Shown here: piece after piece, positions 47,910 to 56,657 of the stretch | Position numbering within the stretch: the stretch's first letter is position 1 | Layout of the letters: each line of letters opens with the position of its first letter | Source of the DNA: an uncultured Methanobrevibacter sp. | GTDB taxonomy: Archaea; Methanobacteriota; Methanobacteria; Methanobacteriales; Methanobacteriaceae | Length of the DNA stretch: 58,205 nt | NCBI RefSeq assembly: GCF_902774605.1 | Contig: NZ_CACYJE010000012.1 | Coordinates: 1 to 58,205 of the forward strand | Reading direction: 5' to 3' | Made by a program: the position numbers and the translations under genes | Notes under the pieces: generated by a model | Database searches by the model: none | What the model was told of the DNA's origin: nothing | The model's input: the letters and a program-made list of their open reading frames with translations, nothing else

Positions 47910-48713
47910 CTATGCGTCAGCATACAATAAACCGATAGCCCTGTGTAAAAACAATAGTATGAATGGGAATCCAATAAACATGCCTATGAAAACACCAATG
48001 TACGGGATCAGGCCAATCAAGCTTATGACCAGTGTAAAAGCGAATGAAATTATATAAATTACAATCAAAGTAACAATAATCTTTACAAATCCTATTTTTG
48101 ACATGTCCTTTAGTATTTCCCTGAATCTCAGACCTTCAATGCCGCTTCCGGACTTTGCCAATCTGACCATTGCTGTAAAGGACATCAATGAAAATATGAT
48201 AAATAGTATAATTCCAACAATTAAAGTAATGGTTAACGCATTAGTGAATGTGTTCATTGCAGATGGGGGAACTTTCGCCATTATCATTGTAAAATTGGTT
48301 GCGTTATTGCTTACTGCCTTAATGCTGGCATATACGATTTCAGTGAATGATGAAAACAGTCCTGTTGCGGAAGCAACAATCAGGACAATGACTGCTGGTA
48401 TGATGAAATATATTATATCCAAAATCATTGCTTTAATACCAATGACAAATTGTTTCACATAATCAAAATCAGGAAGTGTAGCCTCACCCTCGGCTCCGCT
48501 TTTAATGACATCTACTGTGTACCCTAAAATTACAAATGAAACAATTAAAGTCACAAGGGTTAAAATGATGTCCAATGTTCCATTCTTAACACCATAAGAC
48601 GGAAGAATTGTTGATAAACTCATTATAATAGTTAAAACACAGAATATTGCAAATTTTCGAGTATCGCTAATAGGATATTTAACAGCATCCATTATAATTT
48701 CACGTAAATTCAT
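47910..48713 (-). CDS. DUF4013-type integral membrane protein
   Basis: A 267-residue protein with about six membrane helices, a pattern and start (NLREIIMDAVKYPISDTRKF) typical of the DUF4013 family found in methanogens and halophiles. Asn/Gly-flanked helices such as GIILFIIFSLMSFTAMVRLA are seen. The C-terminal end (FIGMFIGFPFILLFLHRAIG) is also characteristic. Function is not known. ATG 48713 is used; GTG 48722 is an alternative. Confidence 0.8.
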   Translation of the reverse strand: MNLREIIMDAVKYPISDTRKFAIFCVLTIIMSLSTILPSYGVKNGTLDIILTLVTLIVSFVILGYTVDVIKSGAEGEATLPDFDYVKQFVIGIKAMILDIIYFIIPAVIVLIVASATGLFSSFTEIVYASIKAVSNNATNFTMIMAKVPPSAMNTFTNALTITLIVGIILFIIFSLMSFTAMVRLAKSGSGIEGLRFREILKDMSKIGFVKIIVTLIVIYIISFAFTLVISLIGLIPYIGVFIGMFIGFPFILLFLHRAIGLLYADA

Positions 48714-48903
48714 ATTTATCACATAACCTTACTGCTTTACAGATATATATTTTTAGATAATAGTATTTAAAATTTAAAGTAGGTAACCATCAACTAACTA
48801 ACCAACAGACTCAAATTTATATGCCATTGAGTGAAATATCAACAGAAAATGCAATAATATTAATATATGTGAATAATATAAAATATTAATACAGAGGCAT
48901 AAT

Positions 48904-50316
48904 ATGAACAAAAAAATAATTACATTGATTCTGGTTATATTAGTTTCCTTTTGTTTTTTAAGCATTGTCGTAGCAGACAATGCAACAGATAATGATAACA
49001 ATGAAACAGATCATAATCCAACCGATAAGGACAAGGTCGATGATAACTCGACTGATAAAAACAAAACGGATGATAAATCAAAGGATGATACATCAAAAAC
49101 AGACGATAAATCCGAAACGGACGACAAAGCCAAAAAAGCCTACATTATAGCTAAAGGAAAGGGAAATAACATTAAATTTAGCGACGGTTATAAAGGATTT
49201 ATTCTTGATTACTCAAAAAAACCTGCAAGTTCAGGCGATGAATTCAAACATGTCTCTACCTCAAAGGCCAGCAATGCAAATAAGCTTAAACTGGCAATCA
49301 TCGAATGCTACAAGCAGGATTCAACAGGCCAGATGGAGAAAATAATAGCAGATATTGTTAAAACCGGATCATCCCATACCAAGGTCGGCGAAGCGGTTGC
49401 CAAGTCACACAAAAAAATAGGCGACCATGCTGTCGTTAAAATAGATAATCATACTGAAGCTGTTTTTGATTTTGAAGTTTTAAAATCAGTGTCAGGCAAT
49501 GAATCAGATTATTTCGCATATAAAGTATCATTTAAAACCATTGACGATGATGAGTCAAAAAAAGTCATTCCAGTGAGTAATTTAACCAACATTACAAACG
49601 CAACAACCAACATGACCAATACCACCAACACAACCAATGCAACAAATGCCACTAATCCAACCAACATTACAAATTTAACTCAGCAAGTCACCAATGACAC
49701 CAATGGGACATTCCTGGATGATTTGTATGCTTACTGGCTAGCATTTCTCAATGCACTCTATGACACCTGGAAACCTATTATCGACACATTAATAAATGAC
49801 ATACTAATGATTCTCAATGCCCTGAATGCGCTGGAGGCGTTGTTTGCAAACTTTATGAATGAACTTCAGTCCCTGATAGATGCCATTCAACAACTATTAA
49901 ACATGCTCGAGTCGATATGGAAAGAACTGACGGGAATTTTCAAATTGTTTGCCATTCTGTTAAATGCAGTAGAACAGCTATTAAACCTGATCGGATCAGT
50001 GCTGAATTTCCTTGCAGGACTTATCTCCTCAATAATTTCACTTATCAATCAAATTATAGGATTAATATCTGGATTAATAAATTTCGTTATAGGACTTATC
50101 CAGCAACTCTTAGGATTCCTGTTTGGATTACTGGATTCAATCATAAGCTTCATTACTGGTTTAATCGACCAACTAATAGCATTAGTTCAAGCAATTATAG
50201 ACTTCCTGAAATCAATCGGCAGTTCATTAGTTAACGTTATTGGAAATGGAGCAATCATAATAGTTGCATTCGTGATTGTTACAATTGGAGCTTTAGTTTA
50301 TAATAGAATAAGATAA
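48904..50316 (+). CDS. Secreted/surface protein with sequon tract and hydrophobic helical repeat
   Basis: A 470-residue protein, family not recognised. Order: signal peptide (MNKKIITLILVILVSFCFLS); a D/K/T/N-rich tract (~25-75); a soluble domain (~75-215); a tract full of N-x-T sequons (NLTNITNATTNMTNTTNTTN..., ~225-265), so probably heavily N-glycosylated; then about 190 residues of leucine/isoleucine helix with regularly placed Q, N, S and G; and a C-terminal membrane anchor (IIIVAFVIVTIGALVYNRIR). The hydrophobic part has a rough 11-residue period. Likely exposed at the cell wall and anchored by its C-terminus. GAGGC precedes the ATG. Confidence 0.75.
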   Translation: MNKKIITLILVILVSFCFLSIVVADNATDNDNNETDHNPTDKDKVDDNSTDKNKTDDKSKDDTSKTDDKSETDDKAKKAYIIAKGKGNNIKFSDGYKGFILDYSKKPASSGDEFKHVSTSKASNANKLKLAIIECYKQDSTGQMEKIIADIVKTGSSHTKVGEAVAKSHKKIGDHAVVKIDNHTEAVFDFEVLKSVSGNESDYFAYKVSFKTIDDDESKKVIPVSNLTNITNATTNMTNTTNTTNATNATNPTNITNLTQQVTNDTNGTFLDDLYAYWLAFLNALYDTWKPIIDTLINDILMILNALNALEALFANFMNELQSLIDAIQQLLNMLESIWKELTGIFKLFAILLNAVEQLLNLIGSVLNFLAGLISSIISLINQIIGLISGLINFVIGLIQQLLGFLFGLLDSIISFITGLIDQLIALVQAIIDFLKSIGSSLVNVIGNGAIIIVAFVIVTIGALVYNRIR

Positions 50317-50343
50317 TATCCATCTTATTCATTTCTTTTTTTT
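50306..50343 (+). terminator. Hairpin terminator after the surface-protein gene
   Basis: GAATAAGAT, loop of 7, ATCTTATTC: a perfect 9-bp stem at the gene end, followed by ATTTCTTTTTTTT. Confidence 0.6.
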
Positions 50344-50966
50344 AAATTTTTCCAAACATCATTCCAGCTGCAGGCAGGATAAACCAATTTAAAAATGGAA
50401 AACAACTAACAATATTCTACCCGGTTGTTTCAATGAAATTGCCCAAAAATTGATTTAAATACCTATTATGCAATGTAATGTCCGGATGATATGATACGAT
50501 CAAAGACGATAAAATAGCAATCAACAGAATCTGAATATGACTTATATTAAATTTTTTAAATATTCCAACCACGATAAATGTAATTCCTGCAAATTGCAAT
50601 ATGTCATTTGCCAAAAAGGACAGCAATGAGTATTCAAGCGGAACTCCAGCTGAATAATTTGACAAAAAATACATCGCATTACATGTCAAACCCAATAGCA
50701 ATAACTTAATTCCCCTGATTACAAATTCCTTTGAGGAATCATGCCGGTATAAACCATTCCAATTCCCATTGCAAACATGAAAATTGGTGCAGAGGATTGG
50801 GTTAAAATAAACAGGTATTCTTCAAGATACCCATAATCTATTTTACCGAATGTGCAAAACGCCAGAAAATGAACAAAAATCATTGCTAAAATTGCAAAAA
50901 CCTTTGCATAATCCCATTCGATTTGCTTCCATTGTTGACATCATTATTGCTGAAAAGCCTACTCAT
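50342..50966 (-). pseudogene. Decayed membrane acyltransferase (heparan-glucosaminide acetyltransferase-like)
   Basis: Three frames on the reverse strand together make one recognisable membrane protein. A start MSRLFSNNDVNN (ATG at 50966) is in one frame. A second frame reads WDYAKVFAILAMIFVHFL and ends at 50719. A third frame (up to 50701) reads IRGIKLLLLGLTCNAMYFLS and is stopped by TAG at 50417-50419; beyond that stop the same frame continues NIVSCFPFLNWFILPAAGMMFG to TAA at 50342. The Arg/Asp-type helix start and the FPFLNW-like motif resemble DUF1624/HGSNAT acyltransferases. At least two frameshifts and a nonsense mutation make a working protein very unlikely. Family assignment is tentative. 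Confidence 0.6.
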
Positions 50967-51103
50967 AATATCTAATTTTATTTCATCATTCTTAAAAATT
51001 ATTTTTTAGAAATTTAAAATATCCCCACATATTTCAAAAAGAAGTATTTTTACCTAAAACAAGAATGATGATAAAAAAGCAAAAGTTGATTGAAGGGATT
51101 CAA

Positions 51104-51997
51104 TCATCCGTCCCTATCAATCTTTTTAAAGGCCATAGGATATACTGCAAGCATTATGAATGTGCATAATGAATACTTGATGCAGTCAACTAAATCGGTT
51201 TTGCCTGCAAGTTTCGGAATCAGGACAAAAAGCAATACAAACAATACGATTGCCCCTAAAACCCTAACTATCGCATCACGTCTGCTTTTAGGGTTTTCGA
51301 AGTTAACGTATTTTTCCTCAACAAGAAAACCCAATGATATACCTGCAGCCAATGCCACATACTTGATATAGCTTATTGCAGGACAGAACACGATTCCCAC
51401 TAAAGACAATGCGACAATGCCCAAATAAAGATACTGCCTATATTCAGTCCTGTCGAAAATGCGGGACAATAGCAATATTATCACCAGGGCAATGAGGAAA
51501 CCTGCAATTGTGTCTGTGGGAAAGTGAACTCCCAAACCTACCCTTGAAAGCGCAACAATCAAAACTCCAATCAATCCAAGTGCAATATATAGATTATTCC
51601 TGATGTATACTGGAATGGCCAGAAACAGGTTGGTTGCCATCATCGAATGCCCACTTGGAAGAGAATACCCTTGTATTTTAAAGTCCAAAGGATTCTGGCC
51701 CGGAACATTGGGGTAAATACACTTGATTTTATCCACAACGGCATATGGCCTTAAACGTGCAACCGTCACCTTGACAAACTCGCAGCAAACGCCAGCCACA
51801 CCCAACGAGAGCAATGTGAATTTGCCCCAATCCTTATTGTATGCCAAATAGACTAAAATGAATAATAATGCAAGAACATTCTTAGAAACTACATTCGCTA
51901 TAATTTCAAAAAAACTAAATATGAAACCCGGAAGGATACTCTGCATGAATAGTATCAGATTAACCTCCCATGGAAAATAGAAAACTGTTTCAATCAT
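51104..51997 (-). CDS. PAP2-family membrane phosphatase
   Basis: A 297-residue integral membrane protein with a PAP2 acid-phosphatase domain; the three motifs are complete: KVTVARLRP (K-x6-RP), LPSGHSMMAT (PSGH) and SRVGLGVHFPTD (SR-x5-H-x3-D). The C-terminal half has extra helices. Members dephosphorylate lipid or polyprenyl (di)phosphates; an undecaprenyl- or archaeal-lipid phosphatase role is plausible. Its ATG follows 56 bases after the stop of the methyltransferase-STAS gene on the same strand. Confidence 0.9.
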   Translation of the reverse strand: MIETVFYFPWEVNLILFMQSILPGFIFSFFEIIANVVSKNVLALLFILVYLAYNKDWGKFTLLSLGVAGVCCEFVKVTVARLRPYAVVDKIKCIYPNVPGQNPLDFKIQGYSLPSGHSMMATNLFLAIPVYIRNNLYIALGLIGVLIVALSRVGLGVHFPTDTIAGFLIALVIILLLSRIFDRTEYRQYLYLGIVALSLVGIVFCPAISYIKYVALAAGISLGFLVEEKYVNFENPKSRRDAIVRVLGAIVLFVLLFVLIPKLAGKTDLVDCIKYSLCTFIMLAVYPMAFKKIDRDG

Positions 51998-52053
51998 ATT
52001 GTTTAATTTATTTTATAATAAATAAAAAGATTACTGAAATATTATCTTGGCTC

Positions 52054-53325
52054 TTACAACATCCTAATGCCCGTGCCTGACAAATCTTCAATGACAGTTT
52101 CATTGCATGATTCCATTATGATTCCGCCATCGCAGTCATTTTGCATGATAAGAAGAACCCGTAGACCTGCAGACGATACAAATTCCAGTTTGGAGCAGTC
52201 AATGAACACACTGTCGATAGTGTTATTCTCCTTAATCTTTTCAAAATTGGCAAGAAGCTTAGGGGCGCTTAGCGTGTCCAAATTCCCTGACAAGACCAGG
52301 TTAAGCCTGTCACCATAAATTGACGCATCCGCATTAAAGGACTCGGCCTTGGCATCGGAAATGTCATCCTCCACTGATTCATCAATGCTGATTTTCCATA
52401 TGCATACATTCTTAAATCCTTCCTTAATATGAGCCGCAATCTTAGGGTCGGCATTCTCCAGACTTCTAAACTCAGGCACATGGTCTGCATATGGAAGCCT
52501 CTCCAGTTTAAATCCCTTAGATTTAATATAATCAATTGCATTCCTCATATTCTCTTGAACATCCCCTCGAAGGCTAATGGTTATTGAATTCTCTACGGAC
52601 TTTACATCTGATTTGTCATCTATCCTATACTTGGACCTCCACATGATCTCTCTTGTCCTGTCCCCATAGAACGCCTTAACTATCAAAACATACAGAAAAG
52701 ATATCTCAGGGTCGAGGGTAATCCAGTATCCCCCATGCTCTGATAGAACCCTCTTAATATTCTCGCACATAGCATCCATTTCATTATCCGTAAGATACAT
52801 CATGAGGCCCTCGGTTGTTATGCATACCTCCCCGTCAATCTTATCAAATGCGGATTTGAGCGACTGATAATTGGTTACATCGACACCCTCGAAATCAACA
52901 AGGTCCCTGTGTTTCTCATCAAGCAGTGCCATTATGGCCGGCTCAACCTCATTGATTGTTGCAGGAAGATCCAATCCAACATATTTCCTGCCCATTCTTG
53001 CAAATTCAAGGGCACGGGGCGTGAAGCCACATGGCAAGTCAGCCACTGTAAAGCCAGACTCCTCGGCGAGTTTTCCATTGGTAGAATATCTCACATCCAT
53101 AACTATGCTGTTAACGAAAAGGTCATCCTCGTCGGCCTTGACTGTCTTGCTGTCTTGAGTATCTTCACGGGTGAGATTCAGCCACTCGACCAAATCCCTG
53201 GCATCATCATGACCTGTCTTGGCCAATTGAAAAAGAGTCATCCTTGCAGTGTTGAATATGGGATTGGTTCTCTCCAACAAGCCCTGGTCAATTTCAATTC
53301 CGTCAAAGTTGAAAATATTATTCAT
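52054..53325 (-). CDS. LCM-like SAM methyltransferase fused to a STAS domain
   Basis: A 423-residue protein with two parts. Residues ~1-310 form a SAM-dependent methyltransferase of the leucine-carboxyl-methyltransferase/Tcmp type: TVADLPCGFTPRALEFARMG (SAM loop), YVGLDLPATI, CITTEGLMMYLTDNEM. Residues ~335-423 form a STAS (anti-sigma-factor-antagonist) domain: DRLNLVLSGNLDTLSAPKLL and VFIDCSKLEFVSSAGLRVLL, with the SSAG loop that carries the phospho-acceptor serine in this fold. Substrate is unknown. The STAS part suggests control of the enzyme by a kinase/phosphatase switch or nucleotide binding. Likely co-transcribed with the PAP2 gene. Confidence 0.85.
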   Translation of the reverse strand: MNNIFNFDGIEIDQGLLERTNPIFNTARMTLFQLAKTGHDDARDLVEWLNLTREDTQDSKTVKADEDDLFVNSIVMDVRYSTNGKLAEESGFTVADLPCGFTPRALEFARMGRKYVGLDLPATINEVEPAIMALLDEKHRDLVDFEGVDVTNYQSLKSAFDKIDGEVCITTEGLMMYLTDNEMDAMCENIKRVLSEHGGYWITLDPEISFLYVLIVKAFYGDRTREIMWRSKYRIDDKSDVKSVENSITISLRGDVQENMRNAIDYIKSKGFKLERLPYADHVPEFRSLENADPKIAAHIKEGFKNVCIWKISIDESVEDDISDAKAESFNADASIYGDRLNLVLSGNLDTLSAPKLLANFEKIKENNTIDSVFIDCSKLEFVSSAGLRVLLIMQNDCDGGIIMESCNETVIEDLSGTGIRML

Positions 53326-53555
53326 AATCTCTCCTATTACATACTTTAATCAAATTAATTAATAAAATAAACTATAATATTCCTAGGAACAAAAACACCC
53401 AAGCAGGTAATGAAACTGGATTTTCCCAAACTCTTTTCCAACAAATCAGTTGCCGAATTGGACTTTTAAAACTAAAAAATTAATATATGCCTCCTCAAAA
53501 CTGGAAAAATGGAATGTTTTTTTTAACATGAAAAGTCAAATATAAAATTGATAAT

Positions 53556-54698
53556 ATGAATCCTATCCATTTTTTCACATTGGGCTATTACCCCAAGTAC
53601 CTGTTAACAGGAATAATTATAGGAATTGTCATTGGAACATATGCATTTTTTAGAGTGAGACATGCTCTTAATGATTCCAAATTATCTAAAAACAAAGTAA
53701 TGATAATCAGTGCCCTGATTTCAATATTTGCATTCATATGCTGTTTGAACATATGGTCAAATGCTGCAATATACACATTATACATCTTTTTATGCTCTTT
53801 ATTTGCAGACATCATTAGACTAATCGTTAAATATGCACTTAAAGACAAATATTTAAAATTCATGCCAAAACTTCACAAAAAAGGCGGGCTGGCATTAATC
53901 CTTTTCATGATCATAATCATATCAGGAGTGTACGGCATGAACCATATTGATCAAACTGAATACAATATGACCACACAGAAAATAGGCAATGATTCCTATA
54001 AAATAATATTCATCAGCGACACACACTATGGAACCATCCAAAATCCCCAATTGCTTAAGGATTCAATTTCAAGAATCAATGATATAAAACCCAATATTAT
54101 TATTTTAGGTGGAGATATTGTTGATGAGAGAACAAGCAATTCTGAAATGAAGGAAGTTTTTGAAGAGTTAAGCAAGATCAACTCAACATATGGTACATAT
54201 TACGTATTTGGAAACCACGACACACAGCCTTCACAAACAGATTATGAAAATGGAAACAGAACATTTACTGACATTGAATTAAATCAAACAATAAAGAAAA
54301 ATGGAATAAGGATACTGGATGATGAAAAAACAACAATCAATGGAGATATTGTTCTGGTTGGAAGAAGCGATGCTGAATGGGATGGAAATGCCGAAAGAGC
54401 AAATGTTAGTGAAATATTGAATGAAGACGATTTATCAAAATATGTGATAGTTATAGACCACCAACCTTTAGAGGCAATAGAAAATTCAAAATTAGGTGTT
54501 GATTTACAAGTTTCAGGCCATACCCATGCAGGACAGGTATTCCCATATAAGGAAATAATAGAATATGAAGGAGTAAATTCATATGGCAAATACACTACTG
54601 GAGATATGGAACAGATAGTGTCCTCAGGCCTTACAGGATGGGGATGGGGAATTAGAAATGAAGGAAAATGTGAATACGTGTTAATTAACATTAATTAA
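53556..54698 (+). CDS. Membrane metallophosphoesterase (YkuE-like)
   Basis: A 380-residue protein. Four to five N-terminal membrane helices (about residues 10-130) are followed by a calcineurin-like phosphoesterase domain with complete metal motifs: IIFISDTHYGTI, IIILGGDIVDER, YVFGNHDTQPSQ and VSGHTHAGQVFP. Similar proteins (YkuE) are thought to act on lipid-linked or peptide substrates near the membrane. The domain would lie on the side set by the helices, which I cannot fix. Stand-alone gene; A 61-base repeat begins 22 bases after its stop. Confidence 0.87.
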   Translation: MNPIHFFTLGYYPKYLLTGIIIGIVIGTYAFFRVRHALNDSKLSKNKVMIISALISIFAFICCLNIWSNAAIYTLYIFLCSLFADIIRLIVKYALKDKYLKFMPKLHKKGGLALILFMIIIISGVYGMNHIDQTEYNMTTQKIGNDSYKIIFISDTHYGTIQNPQLLKDSISRINDIKPNIIILGGDIVDERTSNSEMKEVFEELSKINSTYGTYYVFGNHDTQPSQTDYENGNRTFTDIELNQTIKKNGIRILDDEKTTINGDIVLVGRSDAEWDGNAERANVSEILNEDDLSKYVIVIDHQPLEAIENSKLGVDLQVSGHTHAGQVFPYKEIIEYEGVNSYGKYTTGDMEQIVSSGLTGWGWGIRNEGKCEYVLININ

Positions 54699-54720
54699 CA
54701 CCATTCCAAAAAAAAATGTA

Positions 54721-54781
54721 AAATAAAATATTGTTCCATTAATTTAAAAAACTTTTTAAAATGGATTTTGCCCGTATACTA
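54721..54781. repeat. 61-base direct repeat, copy A
   Basis: Aligns with 56171-56231 at 56 of 61 bases (core ATGGATTTTGCCCGTATACT identical). Copy A lies downstream of the metallophosphoesterase and of the HepT pseudogene. The two copies flank a segment of about 1.4 kb with MntA, HepT and the transglutaminase gene. Confidence 0.85.
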
Positions 54782-54826
54782 TACAAAATATTTATTACTT
54801 TTTTAATATTTGAATTGAAGATAACT

Positions 54827-55167
54827 TTAATGATAAAGAATTTTTTCTAAATATTCTTTAATTTCTGGAACATCATCATGCATAACTTCCCAAATTATAT
54901 CATCAATTATATTTTCATAATTAGGGGCAGTGACATTTCTCAATCCAATTAATTGACCCCATTCAATTCCATCATATTCTTCAAGAAATTCATCTGAAAA
55001 TCATTGGCAAATTCTCCCATTTGGATTATAACTAATGCACAAGCATCTTTATATAAACTGTCAGACATGTAAATTTCTTTATCATCATCAAATCGATTTA
55101 AATAATCAGCAATACGGTCACAATAGTCAATTATGGTTTCTGCACTTCTTTTATCTTTCTCGTTCAT
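54827..55167 (-). pseudogene. HepT-like HEPN toxin gene, frameshifted and missing the catalytic His
   Basis: The open frame of 72 codons from ATG 55167 ends QMGEFANDFQMNFLKNMMEL, off-family after FANDF. Adding one base at the A-run 54997-55000 (T-run on this strand) restores a normal HEPN ending: FSDEFLEEYDGIEW, then LIGLRNVTAPNYENI and IIWEVMHDDVPEIKEYLEK, ending at 54827 (about 113 residues). HepT nucleases need R-N-x3-H-x-Y. Here it reads RNVTAPNY: the His is Pro, so even the restored protein should be dead as an RNase, though the Tyr that MntA-type enzymes AMPylate remains. The start has GGAGGGGG upstream and overlaps the mntA end by 17 bases, as in MntA-HepT operons. Confidence 0.75.
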
Positions 55168-55447
55168 ATAAAAGAACCCCCTCCTTGCTTATTGCTTCGA
55201 GAAATTTTTTATTTGAACTGCCTTTACTAACTACATCAACATGGCAATTAAATTCATCTTCCAAATCTTGGACTAAAGAAACATATTGCAGACCTTTCAA
55301 ATCACCTTTATCCATTACAAAATCCAAATCACTATTTTCATTGGCCTCTTCCCGAGCGTAAGATCCGAAAAGACTAAAAGTACTTATACCATATTTAATT
55401 ACAATTGGAATAACTCTTTTTCTAATATCATCAATAGTAAAAACCAT
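55151..55447 (-). CDS. mntA: MNT-domain nucleotidyltransferase, MntA-type antitoxin
   Basis: A 98-residue minimal nucleotidyltransferase. The polymerase-beta-like signature is intact: FSLFGSYAREEANENSDLDF (GS-x10-D-x-D), with a later third Asp in CHVDVVSKG. In MntA-HepT (type VII) systems MntA transfers AMP to HepT tyrosines to silence its RNase. It is complete and reads cleanly, whereas its partner is decayed. The cell may keep the antitoxin alone, or MntA may be on its way out. AAAAACC precedes the ATG with no strong ribosome-binding site. Confidence 0.85.
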   Translation of the reverse strand: MVFTIDDIRKRVIPIVIKYGISTFSLFGSYAREEANENSDLDFVMDKGDLKGLQYVSLVQDLEDEFNCHVDVVSKGSSNKKFLEAISKEGVLLYERER

Positions 55448-55556
55448 GAAAAATCACCATAATGTAATGGTCGTTATTTAATCTTATAATTTTTATTAAT
55501 AAAAAACATTTTAAAAGTGCGACTTTATGAAAAAACACATATTAATGAAATTCTAA

Positions 55557-56129
55557 CTAAAACTCAAAATCAGTTGTAAGCTCCAAGATATCTACACTTT
55601 GCATCAGAATATTAACCAATCTTTCATCCAAATCTGCATGGTTATCATGATAGTCAATTTCACCAAGTTCACTTCGGATTGTATAAGCCAAGCGTTCCTC
55701 ATTCAAACTGAAAAATGCATTAATATTTTTCTTATTTCCTCGAGCATCAAGTCTGATCCACTTATCTAAATCCTTTATATACACAGTGTTTAAAGCATGA
55801 ATCATATAACCTTCACTTGCATCATCCGCTCTTGTAAGCAACTGATAACTGATGCCTGATGGAATCTGATTTGCTCTTAGAAGTGCTGCAAGAAGACAAG
55901 ATTTTGTCCAGCAGATTCCAGTTTTATTTTCAAGCACCTCACTGGCAGTTCTTGAAACCACATCTGTTTTAATGTCCCATGAATGAGAAATTTCATCCCT
56001 AACAAAGATGTAACATCGTTTTATATAATCCAGATTATCTTCAGATTGATTCATCAATTCCCGAACATTATCCTGAAAAAGAGGATTCATGTAATCAATG
56101 CTTGGTGTTTCCATCAAATATTCTTCCAT
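55557..56129 (-). CDS. Transglutaminase-like cysteine protease domain protein
   Basis: A 190-residue transglutaminase-like protein. The triad is visible: Cys in KTGICWTKSCLLAALLRANQ, His in GYMIHALNTVYI and Asp in WIRLDARGNK. No signal peptide or membrane helix, so it is probably intracellular; bacterial and archaeal relatives are peptidases or amidases of unknown target. ATG 56129 is preferred because GGTGAGAAG stands 5 bases before it; an upstream ATG at 56144 would be overlapped by that site. It lies between two 61-base repeats. Confidence 0.85.
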   Translation of the reverse strand: MEEYLMETPSIDYMNPLFQDNVRELMNQSEDNLDYIKRCYIFVRDEISHSWDIKTDVVSRTASEVLENKTGICWTKSCLLAALLRANQIPSGISYQLLTRADDASEGYMIHALNTVYIKDLDKWIRLDARGNKKNINAFFSLNEERLAYTIRSELGEIDYHDNHADLDERLVNILMQSVDILELTTDFEF

Positions 56130-56170
56130 GCACTTCTCACCCATATTATAATAGATTAAAAGTAAAATTA

Positions 56171-56231
56171 AATAAAAATATTGTTTTATTAATTTAAAAA
56201 ACTTTGTAAAATGGATTTTGCCCGTATACTA
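56171..56231. repeat. 61-base direct repeat, copy B
   Basis: Aligns with 54721-54781 at 56 of 61 bases. On the reverse strand it lies directly upstream of the transglutaminase start, so it could contain its promoter; it also forms the end of the reading-frame remnant next to it. Confidence 0.85.
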
Positions 56232-56364
56232 ACTCTCTTGAATCATTGCTAGAATACCCTTCGCTCCTCGAGCAACCCTCGAAACGGGCAGCCTATCCAA
56301 TGCTGGGTTTCTCCTAATCATCAACAGTATCAACTTCCCTCATAGAAGGACCGTAGGCATTGGT
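56194..56364 (-). pseudogene. Degenerate coding remnant, possibly the tail of an IS605-type TnpB
   Basis: Reverse-strand frame reading TNAYGPSMREVDTVDD, a TAG, EKPSIG, a TAG, then AARFEGCSRSEGYSSNDS and on to a TAA at 56194. It is richer in G+C than the surroundings and reads like the C-terminal tail that follows the last zinc finger of TnpB/OrfB transposon proteins, where a guide RNA (omega-RNA) overlaps the gene end. I could not trace any earlier TnpB part. This is a similarity of style, not an alignment, so the call is weak. Confidence 0.35.
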
Positions 56365-56657
56365 CAAAAAATGATACGACAATAATATAATATGTAAAAA
56401 ATCATATTTAACTATTTTCAAAAAATAAAAAAAATAACCCCATCAAGAGTGACTCTCGATGCCGTGTTTCAGTGCCCCTGTGGTGTATTATATTATGTAC
56501 AATTGCTCCATAAGCCCCCAGTGTTTTAAATGAATGTGAAACATTCAATTGTCTAGAACAATTCAAACAAAGGTAATGTGTAGATAAAATTTAAAAATAC
56601 AAAATATAATATTAAAAATTGAAACTAAATAATAAAATACAAATCATAAACTACATA

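Noticed and set aside
46937-48713. TetR regulator controlling the neighbouring DUF4013 membrane gene
   Set aside because: Both are on the reverse strand with the spacer of about 380 bases between, and no operator-like inverted repeat was seen; nothing supports the link.
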